A DNA stretch of 64,000 nt from Piezodorus guildinii. Lineage: Eukaryota; Arthropoda; Insecta; Hemiptera; Pentatomidae. The position numbers and the translations under genes were made by a program. The notes under the pieces were generated by a model. It searched no databases. It was not told where the DNA came from and saw only the letters and a list, made by a program, of their open reading frames with translations. Shown piece by piece: positions 43,427 to 52,984 of the stretch. The stretch lies in NCBI GenBank assembly GCA_023052935.1, contig CM041298.1, positions 51,845,313-51,909,312 on the forward strand. Reading direction: 5' to 3'. The first letter of the stretch is position 1, and each line of letters begins with the position of its first letter.

Positions 43427-43694
43427 AATTGTTATAATGTTGGATAAATAAATGATGTTTAAAAGAAGGGACTGTTCCTAAATATTTTATTTAAATTTAT
43501 ATACTTTTTATAATTGGGTGAATCTAAAGATATATTAAATTATTTGAATTTTGATATTTTCGTTTACTATATTTTCTATTAAATTAAAACTGAATTATAT
43601 TAAATTAAACCTTCTTTTTTTTTTTTTTTTTAAATAATTTTTGAAGACCGTTCGGGCTAACTTAATTCCTATTAAATTATTTGAATGTAGATCG

Positions 43695-43698
<4 letters not shown>

Positions 43699-43735
<37 letters not shown>

Positions 43736-43736
43736 C

Positions 43737-43810
<74 letters not shown>
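43699..43810. repeat. (CA)n then (TA)n compound microsatellite
   Basis: About 35 bases of CA repeat, a short 'catacatacatac' bridge, then about 65 bases of TA repeat. Open frames across this block are repeat artefacts. Confidence 0.95.
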
Positions 43811-43814
<4 letters not shown>

Positions 43815-43815
<1 letters not shown>

Positions 43816-44005
43816 TTTCTATTGTTCTCAGGTTTCAGTCAGTAAATAAACAATTTTATTTAAATGACGTTTCGAGAATTTATTGTTCTCATAATCATGC
43901 CTTAACAGTGGAAAAACAAAAAACAGAACATTAATATTATTATACAATAATTAATAATATATAATGTTATTAAAATATTGACTGAAACCTGAGAACAATA
44001 GAAAC
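43815..44005. mobile_element. PLE-like fragment with perfect 27-bp inverted ends between two (TA)n tracts
   Basis: 43815-43841 is the exact reverse complement of 43979-44005. The interior carries a minus-strand hammerhead-like motif and is homologous to 5108-5187. (TA)n tracts lie on both sides (to 43810 and from 44042). Confidence 0.75.
43866..43899 (-). ncRNA. Hammerhead-like motif with intact stem II, GAAAC and GTC
   Basis: Minus strand: stem II GAGAA/TTCTC, GAAAC (43873-43869), GTC (43868-43866). The upstream box reads ATGATTA, two substitutions away from CUGANGA. Confidence 0.5.
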
Positions 44006-44039
44006 TAAAATTATCAACAGTCGAGAACTGATCAAATAA

Positions 44040-44041
<2 letters not shown>

Positions 44042-44089
<48 letters not shown>
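44042..44089. repeat. (TA)n microsatellite
   Basis: About 46 bases of TA repeat followed by T-rich low-complexity sequence to 44150. Confidence 0.95.
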
Positions 44090-44121
<32 letters not shown>

Positions 44122-44332
44122 ATTTTTTTTTTATTTATTTATTTATTTTTTTTAAAGAGACACAAATGTATGGATACAGTTTTTTTTTTTGTTAATAGCT
44201 TCATGATTCATTTATTATTGTGTTCTTATTATTATTTACTGTAGTAACATATTTCTGTAATTTATAAAAATAATATAAATAAATTATAATGAAATTACGA
44301 AATATGGTTGTTTTGACGATTTTATTTTTATA

Positions 44333-44520
44333 GCCCGTAGACTTCGCAGAAAAGTTCCAGGAGAACGATTATAATGGATTGATGATATTTGGGAAAGCGG
44401 TGAAATTTCCAGATGCTCCTGTGTTTTACAACGCTACTTTCCTCATCTTTCTTTTTATTTCGATGGAACGCGTGTTTTTTTTATTAGCACTTATAATTCG
44501 AATTATATTGGCCCTATAAT
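44333..44520 (+). other. Coding-like segment after an acceptor-like AG
   Basis: After a pyrimidine tract and TATTTTTATAG (to 44332), one frame stays open for about 62 codons, beginning PVDFAEKFQENDYNGLMIFG. A second frame reads WIDDIWESGEISRCSC. Composition is richer than the flanks. It could be an internal exon or an old transposon remnant. No family is recognised and no good donor follows. Confidence 0.2.
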
Positions 44521-44660
44521 AAAACATACATATTGTTAATGATATTTCAGCTTCTTATATACGGATAGCGTAATACTATATTATCTATAATAAGGTATGA
44601 AAAATTAATTTTTAAAATAATTATTATTAATATTTTAAAATATTTGGAATATTGATATGA

Positions 44661-44955
44661 AGGACGAGGTCTAGTGGGTAGGACACTGGTCTACTGTTAT
44701 CCAGGTCCCGGTTCGAACTAGAGGCAGAGTCGGAATTATTATTTTTATTTCATTCGTGAGGCGACCCTAGAGTATGGAGAGGGTCCTGAGGTACACCCAG
44801 CTTCTATAAAGCGGGTACCCAAAATTGAGGGAAAATCTGGTAGCTGGGCTAAAATACCTCATTAGGACCGTTGGTATAAAAACAGCACGAATAACTATAA
44901 GGACTGAAAAAAAAAACCTTCAGGGGACGTAGAGATACGGTTTCTATTTTTGTAC
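44661..44955 (+). mobile_element. SINE family B, copy 2
   Basis: A box AGGTCTAGTGG (44667-44677), B box GGTTCGAAC, body 'agtatggagagggtcctg' and 'gcgggtacccaaaattgagg', and a short A-run inside the 3' part. Confidence 0.87.
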
Positions 44956-45517
44956 AATAAATGGTATGTTAGGAATAAGATTTCCGGAAAAAGAAGTTTT
45001 CCAATTGTATAATATAACATATTCATATAATATGGTCATAGGAGTAATTAATTTTTTGTTTCTTTTTTTTTTGAAAATTGATATCTGAAATTGAAGTACT
45101 GAAAAAGCCTTTTGTCTCTATGTTAATTAAAATTTTTAAATGCGAAAATTGCATTACAACACTTTACTCTAACATTAAACAATATCAATTGCTTTAAAGT
45201 TATAATCTTTGGATCTTATAGATACTAACTTGTGTTTGAATAGAAAATGTTGTCCGGGAATCGAATCAAAACTTTAGATTTTGGCCTACCATCATTTCTT
45301 GAATTAATGACAAATATTTCGCATGAAAATGAGTTATTATTCTAAAAATTAAAATTCAGAAATTCAAGTGATGAACTTATATTAAAATTTTATATGTTTG
45401 ATTAGATATTATTCGTATTAATCGAGATTGTTTAAGTTGTTGTTTTACTCGTTATATCAACGATTCAGACGAACGATAAATTCTTTCATTATCTTTTTAG
45501 TTATGTTTTAAACTCCA

Positions 45518-45810
45518 TCCTTTGGCGGATTGTCAGAGGTACCAACTTACAGAGGGCCAAAAACCATATCCTTCAACAGGAGTTAGTATTGCCAACAGTG
45601 CCTGAAAATATCAGCCGGAGGCACATTAAATTTTTTTGATGGGCTGAAGGCCTGTGCTGTTTCTGATATCACCCCACCACCCAAGCCTGGGAGGTGGCAA
45701 GGATCACTACCTCTCGTTGACGTTGTCGCCGAGGGAAGGAGTTCGGACTGTGTCTGAACTCAATTTATTGCCAAAACCCTGAAGAATGGTCCCTCCCATT
45801 TTGCAATGGA
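45518..45810 (+). pseudogene. Unidentified coding remnant
   Basis: A GC-richer block whose plus strand reads SILWRIVRGTNLQRAKNHIL and LVLPTVPENISRRHI, then after a shift at a T-run reads SDITPPPKPGRWQGSLPLVD. Codon-like organisation with a frameshift and a stop suggests a decayed ORF, perhaps of a transposable element. I do not recognise the family. Confidence 0.35.
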
Positions 45811-46239
45811 TAAATAAAGGCTTAGAAGAAGCCCTTGAAAGATTACTAGTGCATCCAGCGCATATAGCAATCCTCTTTAGAATACCTCCGGGTAACAGAA
45901 GGACAAATGTGACAACTATACATATTACATTTGTATTGGTATTTTGATCGAAAATAAAACCAGAGGCTAAGAAAAAAAAAAAAAATATGTTTTAAACAAC
46001 ATATGCAGTTTAAATTTTATTTCAATATACTGTAATTTCTTGGTATACATAATTTATAAACTTGTAATTAATTGGAGCACATTCTTTTATAATTATGTAT
46101 TCTTTAATAATTACTAAGCCAAAGATGAATATAACTTAAATCGTCAAATTTTATTATTCTAAGAGAGGCCATATTTCCCAAAGTAAAATTAATTTTTCGT
46201 CGACTCATTCATCTTCTGTTTCGTTTTAATATTTTACTC

Positions 46240-46560
46240 ATATTTTTATTGCTAATTTTATCTTTTTCCTTTAAGTGATTATTTTATTCATTATTTTTGG
46301 TAACTAACAAAATGTTAGAAGTCCATAAACTTATGAACATATGTTATTTGTAATGCGTGTTATGAAGGAGATTATAGGATTCAGTGTTGCCACCTTACAA
46401 AATGGTACAGGTTATATATTCATCCATACAGTACGCAAATCGTAATTAAGTTAAAATAAATGGACGTTGTCATAAATCCATTAACTTGAATTAATTGGGA
46501 AATAAAATTGGGGATTTCATGGAAACTAAATTGAATTTTTTATATGTATTTATATAGTTT
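46240..46560 (-). repeat. Dispersed repeat F, copy 3
   Basis: The reverse complement aligns with 1400-1600 and 24990-25200: 'tgtatggatgaatata', 'cattacaaataacatatgttc', 'ataagtttatg'. Confidence 0.6.
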
Positions 46561-46678
46561 ATTTGAAAAATAAGGTAATAATAACAGAAATAAAATGAGA
46601 ACCTTTTTTATATGCTAGTATAAGAAGGCATACATTTTTTAATATTATTTTACCCATATGGTAGTTTTAAATGTAAGC

Positions 46679-46732
46679 TTATCTATGAAAGTTAATACAG
46701 AATATTATCTATGAAAGTTAATACAGAATATT
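46679..46732. repeat. Exact 26-bp tandem duplication
   Basis: ATCTATGAAAGTTAATACAG plus 'aatatt' occurs twice in direct tandem, at 46681 and 46707. Confidence 0.9.
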
Positions 46733-47762
46733 CCTGCTCTTAAATCTCTTTTTTAAAAATATTCATCACGTGATTCTTGGTTTCTGGAATAAACCTTATA
46801 TCGGTTTAACAGTCCATTTGTATACCCATTTTGACACCACCATCAGATTGTTCCCGATAGGAGCAGGGGCTACTCACTGGTCTTGAATAAATTTAACAAA
46901 AATTAATGAAATAAATAGGCTTTCATTTGCTTAAGATCTGTAAGACTCACAATTCCTTCTTTAAGTAAAAAAATCTGGTGCGGGCAACACACGACTTTCA
47001 CTTACCTCCGTTTTTAGAATCGATTAAAGAATTTTCAAATACAGTAAGAGATAAAAACGAGTGAAACCATTAAAGAATTAATTAAATGGAATTTCTATAG
47101 AAACATGTGTTTTATTAAAAAAATCTATTATATTATTATCTAAAATAATCACTTAGTTTTCTTGGCTTTTCATCACTCTCTATTAACTTTTAAAAGCTTG
47201 TGTATAAGATAATATTTTTTCTAAAATATTTAGCTTTCCAGCGGTATATTATACATGTATATTACTGTTTTTAAGTTAAAAAAACAAAATAATTGCATTA
47301 AAAAAATATTTTTTCAGTTTTCTCCAAGAGTTGTTTTTCAAATTCGCTCAACATGCATATTTAGCTGTTATTTATCAATGCTAACAAGATAATATGGTCA
47401 TTTTTATAGAATCTACAAAATTAAAGGTACTTAAGAGGTAGAAAAATTAAAATATCGCCATTTAAGCCCTGTCAAACTATTTTAATCTGAATGAAACCTA
47501 CATCATATGAAAGCACTTCAAATTCTACATCAGTTATAGAATGAGACTTAACTTATAAATAATATACAGTAATTATTAATAACTTCCTTTTCTATACCTG
47601 AGGGTGTCACCCATAAACCTAGAAAGGACAGACCAAGTACCGACAAAGAACACATACCTGTACTTAGGACCCAACCATCTGGAAGCACTTGCTTTGAGGT
47701 ACCCATGCCGAATCCTTATCCCCTCTACAAAACCTTGCTATATATACCTTTTGATCCTCAAA

Positions 47763-47775
47763 ACTCATCACTCTA
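47763..47775. repeat. Target-site duplication, left copy (poly(A) retroposon)
   Basis: ACTCATCACTCTA, repeated at 48049-48061. With the preceding A residues the match is up to 16 bases. Confidence 0.85.
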
Positions 47776-47998
47776 CGTACAAACTCTCAGACTAGACTGA
47801 GAAAACATAACTTCCTTTCACTGACTCAAAAAGACTAGTGAGCCCCATCACTAGAACTGACTCATAAACTGCTTCCCGACCCCGAAAATCTCCCTATCCT
47901 CAGACCCCTCTTAGAATGCATCTGATGCAGTAAAAGAGGACCCTTGATTCCTTCCCTTATCCTTCCTTGACTTCAACCCCAAATCCCATGGGGCTTAG

Positions 47999-48048
<50 letters not shown>
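47776..48048 (+). mobile_element. Retroposed unit with about 49-base poly(A) tail
   Basis: About 225 bases of C-rich sequence, unlike its surroundings, are followed by an uninterrupted run of about 49 A (48001-48049) and bounded by a 13-16-bp target duplication. The long pure tail and perfect duplication indicate a recent insertion by an L1-like, poly(A)-dependent mechanism. The body is not recognised: no pol III box is seen, so it may be the 3' end of a cellular transcript (processed pseudogene) or of a LINE. Confidence 0.82.
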
Positions 48049-48052
<4 letters not shown>

Positions 48053-48061
48053 ATCACTCTA
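48049..48061. repeat. Target-site duplication, right copy (poly(A) retroposon)
   Basis: Second copy of ACTCATCACTCTA. Confidence 0.85.
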
Positions 48062-48599
48062 GTTGTAACATTTACTTGTGTCACACTCATAGAAGGAGAC
48101 CTCGGAATGTACACTTGTAGTCACCCTAAACTCCTCAGCACAGTTTATTGTATTCTGAATATATATTTTGTTCTGATAATAAAAGCAGTATTTTAATATC
48201 CTCACTGTGTGTGATTCATTAACTATCGATATAGCGAGTTTAATCAAAATCGTCGGAGTTGTTTTTGAGAAAATCATAAGCTGCAATATGCATGGTATTA
48301 AGTGGTTCTTTTGGTTAGCCGATTTTGATGAAAAAGTGTTTGTAATATCTCGGGCGTAGAGTTGTCTTAAATATGAAATTTCAGTTTCATAGGACTTTTT
48401 TTTCTGCCTGGGAGTTACCACACACGGATACACACACACACAGACCTTTATGCGGGACTTGGTCATTTGACTCAGGGGACCCTAAACCGTGTATTTCCGT
48501 TGAAAACTGAAACTCGGAAATTTTCTCGATCGCAATACTTTCCCTTACTACATATTAAAATACTTCTTAAAGTTAAAATAAACCTTAAGTGAGCTATTA

Positions 48600-49810
48600 A
48601 ATCTTCGACATGTGGACGATTTTAATTTTTTTGTTCCATCGAATCAGTTATCGACGGATTGCGCTATTTCAAAGGACACTTCCTCCAAATACATCTTCAG
48701 GTCAATGGCTCTTGGATTCCTTTATCAGTTCGCACATGACCGTTTTAGATAACTCTTTGATCGGAATCCCGATATTGTTCTATCCGGCGGTTAAACATGT
48801 GGAGCTTCGATATTTGTTTGTTTGTGTGTACAATTATTAATAACAATTCATAAAATAAAGTTTTAGTTAAAACCTTGCATCCTACCCTACTATATGATTA
48901 ATAAATGTATTAGCTGCCATGTAAAAGTTGAAAATAAGTTTCACACAGTGGTATTTAGTTCGAAATTAAAAACGAGGGAACCTATTATTTTCATACCTGT
49001 TACATTTCCTTCTACTAGATATGTTAGTAAAATTTAATTATATAAAATAATCGTAAAGTCGTAAGATATTGATTTCATCAATTTGATTTTTTTTTTATTT
49101 AGAAATTTTGTGTTATGATGACATCTAATAATCATTAAATACATACATTAATAAATAACTTGAAACAGATAATTCATTTTGAATATTTTTATACCATTTT
49201 TCAAGCCACATTCCATAATAGTTAGTTCTAAAATATGTGGTAGTAGTTATAACTGACACCATTTTATGTCCATGTTTTGGATAACATTGTTTTTTTTGGC
49301 ATTAATGAACTTGATAATCCAAAACATCAACAAAATCTGAAAAGTATATCAATATAAATAAGGAAAATTTGCTAAAATATTTGGCACAAAACACTTGAAT
49401 ATTAAATATAATCTTACGAAGAATCTTTAAGGTAATAAGGTAAATATGAAAAGTTATGAAATAAACATGTCTGCTAAAAAGATGATTATCATTAAAAATA
49501 TTTACCTTATGAATGAATAACAATCATTAATTAATTCGCAAAATGATAAATCATATAAGAATATAGACACCTTTTCATGTATATTTTTAATGTTTTTATT
49601 ATCAATAATTAGATTTCATAATATCAAATTTTGCAGATGGCATGTAATTTTGTTCGAAAAATGTAATTTCTTAAAACCAAACAGCATATTCCTATGAGCT
49701 CACAGCGAATAAATATTACATTTCCACCATTATTATTGTAACTCTTGTTCGTGTTAACACAGTATAGGTATATTGTGTATTTGTACGTGCACGTAGTGTA
49801 TTGTTTGTAT
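48600..49810. other. AT-rich interval, nothing recognised
   Basis: 48600-48840 is less AT-rich, with a short open frame of 76 codons on the plus strand. No family, splice context or repeat match supports it. Confidence 0.4.
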
Positions 49811-49816
49811 AATATA

Positions 49817-50045
49817 GGTGTGGCGTGTTCTAGTGGGTAGAGCACTAATCTACAGTTCTCCAGGTCACGGGTCCGAATCCCGGCTAAGGGATAATAATTA
49901 TTTATTTATATATTCTGTTTTTTCAGTCATGAGGCAAACTGGGGTATGGAAAAGTTCCTAGGGCACACCTAGCCTCTATAACAGTTTTAATTTCTATATG
50001 TAATGAATCCTAGATCCTTCATGGGGTGTAGAGGAGCAAGTTTTC
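49817..50045 (+). mobile_element. SINE family B, copy 3
   Basis: The head has GTTCTAGTGGGTAGAGC and a B box GGTCCGAATCC. The body and 3' tail ('catggggtgtagaggagcaa') are shortened internally relative to 31214-31530. Confidence 0.87.
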
Positions 50046-50690
50046 TTTCTTTTTTATTTATTTATTTTTTTTTATTTATTTATTTTTTTGTTAGCCTTGA
50101 AGACCTTCAAATTATGAGAAATTATGAAATAATTTTATTTTTTTTTTTTAATTCGTCATATTGAATCATTATCATTTTTACAGTTAATCATGCATTAGTA
50201 ACATAGAATGCATTAGTTAAACACATAAGTTTACCCTAAATACTTTTAATTTCACTTATTATTTATGTTTATAAATAAATATTCACCTAAATGACATTCC
50301 TAATGCTCCTTGCCTATTGCTTGATTTCAATTTCGAGATCTACAGAATATCCGTGTCAACTTATTGGAGCAAAAAAAGGTATACAAATATATTGGTGATA
50401 TAGTAAAAAAGAAGAATTGCCGAATGGTAGGGAGTTAAAAGGAAGCCAGAGAGCTCTATCAATGAAAGTCAGGTACTAATTGTGAAGCTCTTTGTACCTC
50501 TTCCAGTCGGACAATTCAATTTTTTTTCCCATCACATGTTCTGTTTGCTCTCTCTTTTAGATCAGATTTCACGATCGCTACTAGCTATAGGCATCAATAT
50601 CTTCTGCTAAAAGGGAACAGAAAAGTCTTGGATCGTTTTCAATTACTGCTATTTAAAAAACAATAAGATAAAGAAAGTTATCAAATACGT
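50046..50690. other. AT-rich interval, nothing recognised
   Basis: T-rich low-complexity sequence at 50045-50100 and 50140-50150, then mixed AT-rich sequence. No supported gene. Confidence 0.5.
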
Positions 50691-50694
50691 ATAG

Positions 50695-50800
50695 AGGCAG
50701 GAAGGGACTGAAAAGACGGGATTTAAGTGTTGAAAGAGTGTGGATCGGATTAAAATCAAATGTCAAAAGCTGCCGTTGGATTGGTCTTTATAAACAGGTG
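50695..50800. repeat. Dispersed repeat E, copy 3
   Basis: Contains 'gggatttaagtgttgaaag', 'ggatcggattaaaatc' and 'aaaagctgccg', in the same order as 40-150 and 24290-24420. Confidence 0.4.
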
Positions 50801-51395
50801 TGGGAAGGATGATATGCATGAAATGAATAATTTATATTTATTAGAAAAAGGAAGCCAGAAAGGTGTTTGGTTGGGTAAAACCACTAGAACTCTTCGTAAT
50901 ATGTAGCACTAAGAAGGATATTTAGAATGATAAGGGAGAAGGCACAAGGGGGAAGGAGAAACCGAGAAATAACAACGAAGGTTCAGAGAACGTAATGACA
51001 GATGAACTCAACCAAAGTGGACAAGTTGGATAACCAAAATCAAGGTGGTTGGAAGGTATGTTCGCTGATGCTAGGATATTCCTAAAAAACAAAAATTGAA
51101 CCTTAGTAGCACACAATTTTATTCTTAAATCAACAACTAATTTATGTAAAATAATGCAAGAGAAGAATTCATTACATCAACTGGCTGTTTCGAATTTTCT
51201 ATACGAAGTCCATTATTTTTGTCGTCAGACGCGAAAAACTATCAATATTGCACTGCGTATTGATTACTTTTAAATTCTTTACATTCATGTAGTATGCTCC
51301 AGTAGATTTACGATAATTGACAGAATTTTAATGCTATTTATTTATTTTAAATTTCTTAGTTCTAAATCTTGTTAGCATAAAAAAAAAAATTATTT
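50801..51395. other. Interval with no recognised gene
   Basis: The 50860-51080 part is purine-rich and of moderate complexity. It may continue repeat E but cannot be aligned to the other copies. Confidence 0.35.
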
Positions 51396-51399
51396 TTTG

Positions 51400-51945
51400 T
51401 TATTTATTTATTTATAGTAATTTACATCTGTATTAAGAACACAATAAGTAAATATGAGGAATGAAAAAAAAAAAAAATCATGAATACGTCTTGAGAAAGA
51501 ACTACCCAGTGGTAGCACTTAACTATTTTAACTCAGTAGGTCCCGAGGCCACCTTCTTTTCAGTCGCCTTGGAGGGTTTCAGGGATATCTAAGGAAGATA
51601 AATTACGGACAAGTGGGTTTGCATGGGCAGGGGGCTTAGAATGAAAAGAGGAGTATCTATCACGGGCTATGTCTGCAACAAATGGGATGTTAAGTTCATT
51701 ATGAAGGAGTTGATTTGTAAAAAAATAAGGGGCATTCAGGATTTTGCGAAGGATTTTGGATTGTAAGGACTGGATGCGAGAGGAATTAGATGGTTTCCAT
51801 GGCCCCAGAGCTCGATTCCATATGTCTAAATAAATAGGTCTGATAATAGTGATGTAAATGAGTCTTTTATAATATACTGGAAGTTTTGAACGTTTGTCTA
51901 GTAAGTGTTGTAGTAATCGATATCTTCGAGCAGTTCATAAAAAAA
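51400..51945 (-). pseudogene. Jockey-like LINE C terminus and 3' UTR, diverged subfamily
   Basis: Minus strand. The order of words follows the main LINE: 3' UTR ('ccagtggtagcactta'), 'tcgccttggaggg', 'ggattttgcgaaggattttgg', and 'tctagtaagtgttg...cgagcagttc' at the far end, corresponding to 26465-26515. It is longer than the other fragments and more diverged, with an internal A-run at 51465-51477. Confidence 0.85.
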
Positions 51946-52075
51946 ATAAATGAACTTTTTTTCTCTGTTTTTTTTTCATCCAGCGGATTTTAATTGGTGA
52001 ATAGCTCAAGATTCCGGTAAAATGTATAAAATAAAATGGCATCTCTATGAATTATAATGAATTTAAATACTTCTT

Positions 52076-52260
52076 CTATTGGCACACCAACGCATATAGC
52101 CTGCTGAACCAGCCTTTCCCACTGTTCTGCCATGATGATACGTATCCCCAGCTTTCGGAGTTCTCTGCTTGCATTGTCCCGCCCGACCTCTGGTCTGTTG
52201 GCTTCCTTTCGAGCTTACTCCATCTGGATCGTAATCGTATTTGTAGTCCTCAAACGTTAT
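52076..52260 (-). pseudogene. Candidate LINE C-terminal tail
   Basis: One minus-strand frame reads ASRELRKLGIR, IIMAEQWERLVQQA. This resembles the DLRKLGIRxWxxxAxxRExW tail of several endonuclease-reverse transcriptases. The homology is short and the call is tentative. Confidence 0.35.
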
Positions 52261-52559
52261 TTATATTATCACATTAGTGATCACAGCTCTTGTATTTTGG
52301 GCATTACTGGTCTGCTAACTAAAGAATAAGATAATTCTTGATTTCTTAAAAATGTAATTGGGTTGAAATTGAAAATCAGTTTAATAGAAGATGGAGTTTA
52401 GTTATTTATTTATTTTTTTAATGCTGAATGATATGAACCACCTTGTGCTGGACTTGCTTTTGCCAGGCCACAGAAAGACTTTCAAACCTCATGCCACGTG
52501 TGTAACTTTCTCTTATCAAAAAAAAAGTAGCAGTGGTTTTCCAGCCCAAAATGTACCAT

Positions 52560-52980
52560 ATCATATATGCTTGAGGAGAGACTAAAGCGAATCATGAACA
52601 CTTCTATAAGATTTGTCTTCAATGCATCTGTAAGGTCAAATGTTACCCACTTATACAGCGAGTTTAAGTGGCTCCTTCCCCCGCCAGCAGAAAATATATC
52701 CTAGGATCATACCTTTACCAAACCATTAACTCCCATCATCCGCCCTATATCCAGTCTCCTTCAATTTAAATCCTCAGTTCCACTCTCTTGAAACAAGATC
52801 ACGCCATTCTGACATTTACGTTCCTTCCCACAAAACTAAAACTTTTGGCTGTTCCTGTATTATCCGCTCTACTACCCACTGGAATTCTCTACTTACCCAT
52901 ATTTCCCCCATGCTGCGTCTCTATCCTAATTAAATCCCAACTTTCCCTGCAACTCCTATCATCCAAACAATTATGACATT
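52560..52980 (+). pseudogene. CR1/L2-like LINE C-terminal fragment
   Basis: Across shifting plus-strand frames one reads LKRIMNTSIRFVFN, VTHLYSEFKWLPP, RKYILGSYLYQTINSHHPPYI and a terminal QLLSSKQL before a stop. This order (LYxxLKWLPxxxRR, HPPYI, a final short tail) is typical of the ends of CR1/L2-type reverse transcriptases. Several frameshifts and a stop show long decay. Confidence 0.7.
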
Positions 52981-52984
52981 GCAA

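Larger units (their letters stand above)
42964..43504. mobile_element. Large PLE-like inverted repeat with internal tandem duplication
   Basis: The left arm (about 42964-43190) is complementary to the right side (about 43192-43504). A sharp inner palindrome is centred at about 43191. The right side carries a second, diverged copy of a unit of about 105 bp ('gattgaaaattatttaatta' through 'ttgaaattaatat'), so the right side is longer. Each outer end holds a hammerhead-like motif pointing outward. The palindromic layout is the same as at 9357-9716 and 18283-18594. Confidence 0.8.
46978..48560 (-). repeat. Dispersed repeat D, longest copy, with nested insertions
   Basis: Both ends are recognisable: 'ctggtgcgggcaacacacga' at 46978 and the reverse complement of 'agtaagggaaagtattg' near 48550. 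The interior parts at 47380-47555 and 48225-48480 match 10390-10720. They are separated by about 650-680 bp of foreign sequence that itself holds a retroposed poly(A) unit. The minus-strand frame of 135 codons at 48059-48466 is not shared with other copies and is probably chance. Confidence 0.75.

Noticed and set aside
43641..43934. 97-codon open frame with alternating Tyr-Ile
   Set aside because: It is a translation of the (CA)n/(TA)n microsatellite.
45778..45815. CTGAAGA followed by a possible stem as a hammerhead
   Set aside because: No GAAAC follows, and the segment belongs to the coding-like block at 45518-45810.
48059..48466. 135-codon minus-strand ORF
   Set aside because: It lies in repeat D. 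The frame is not kept in the other copies and half of it is foreign nested sequence.
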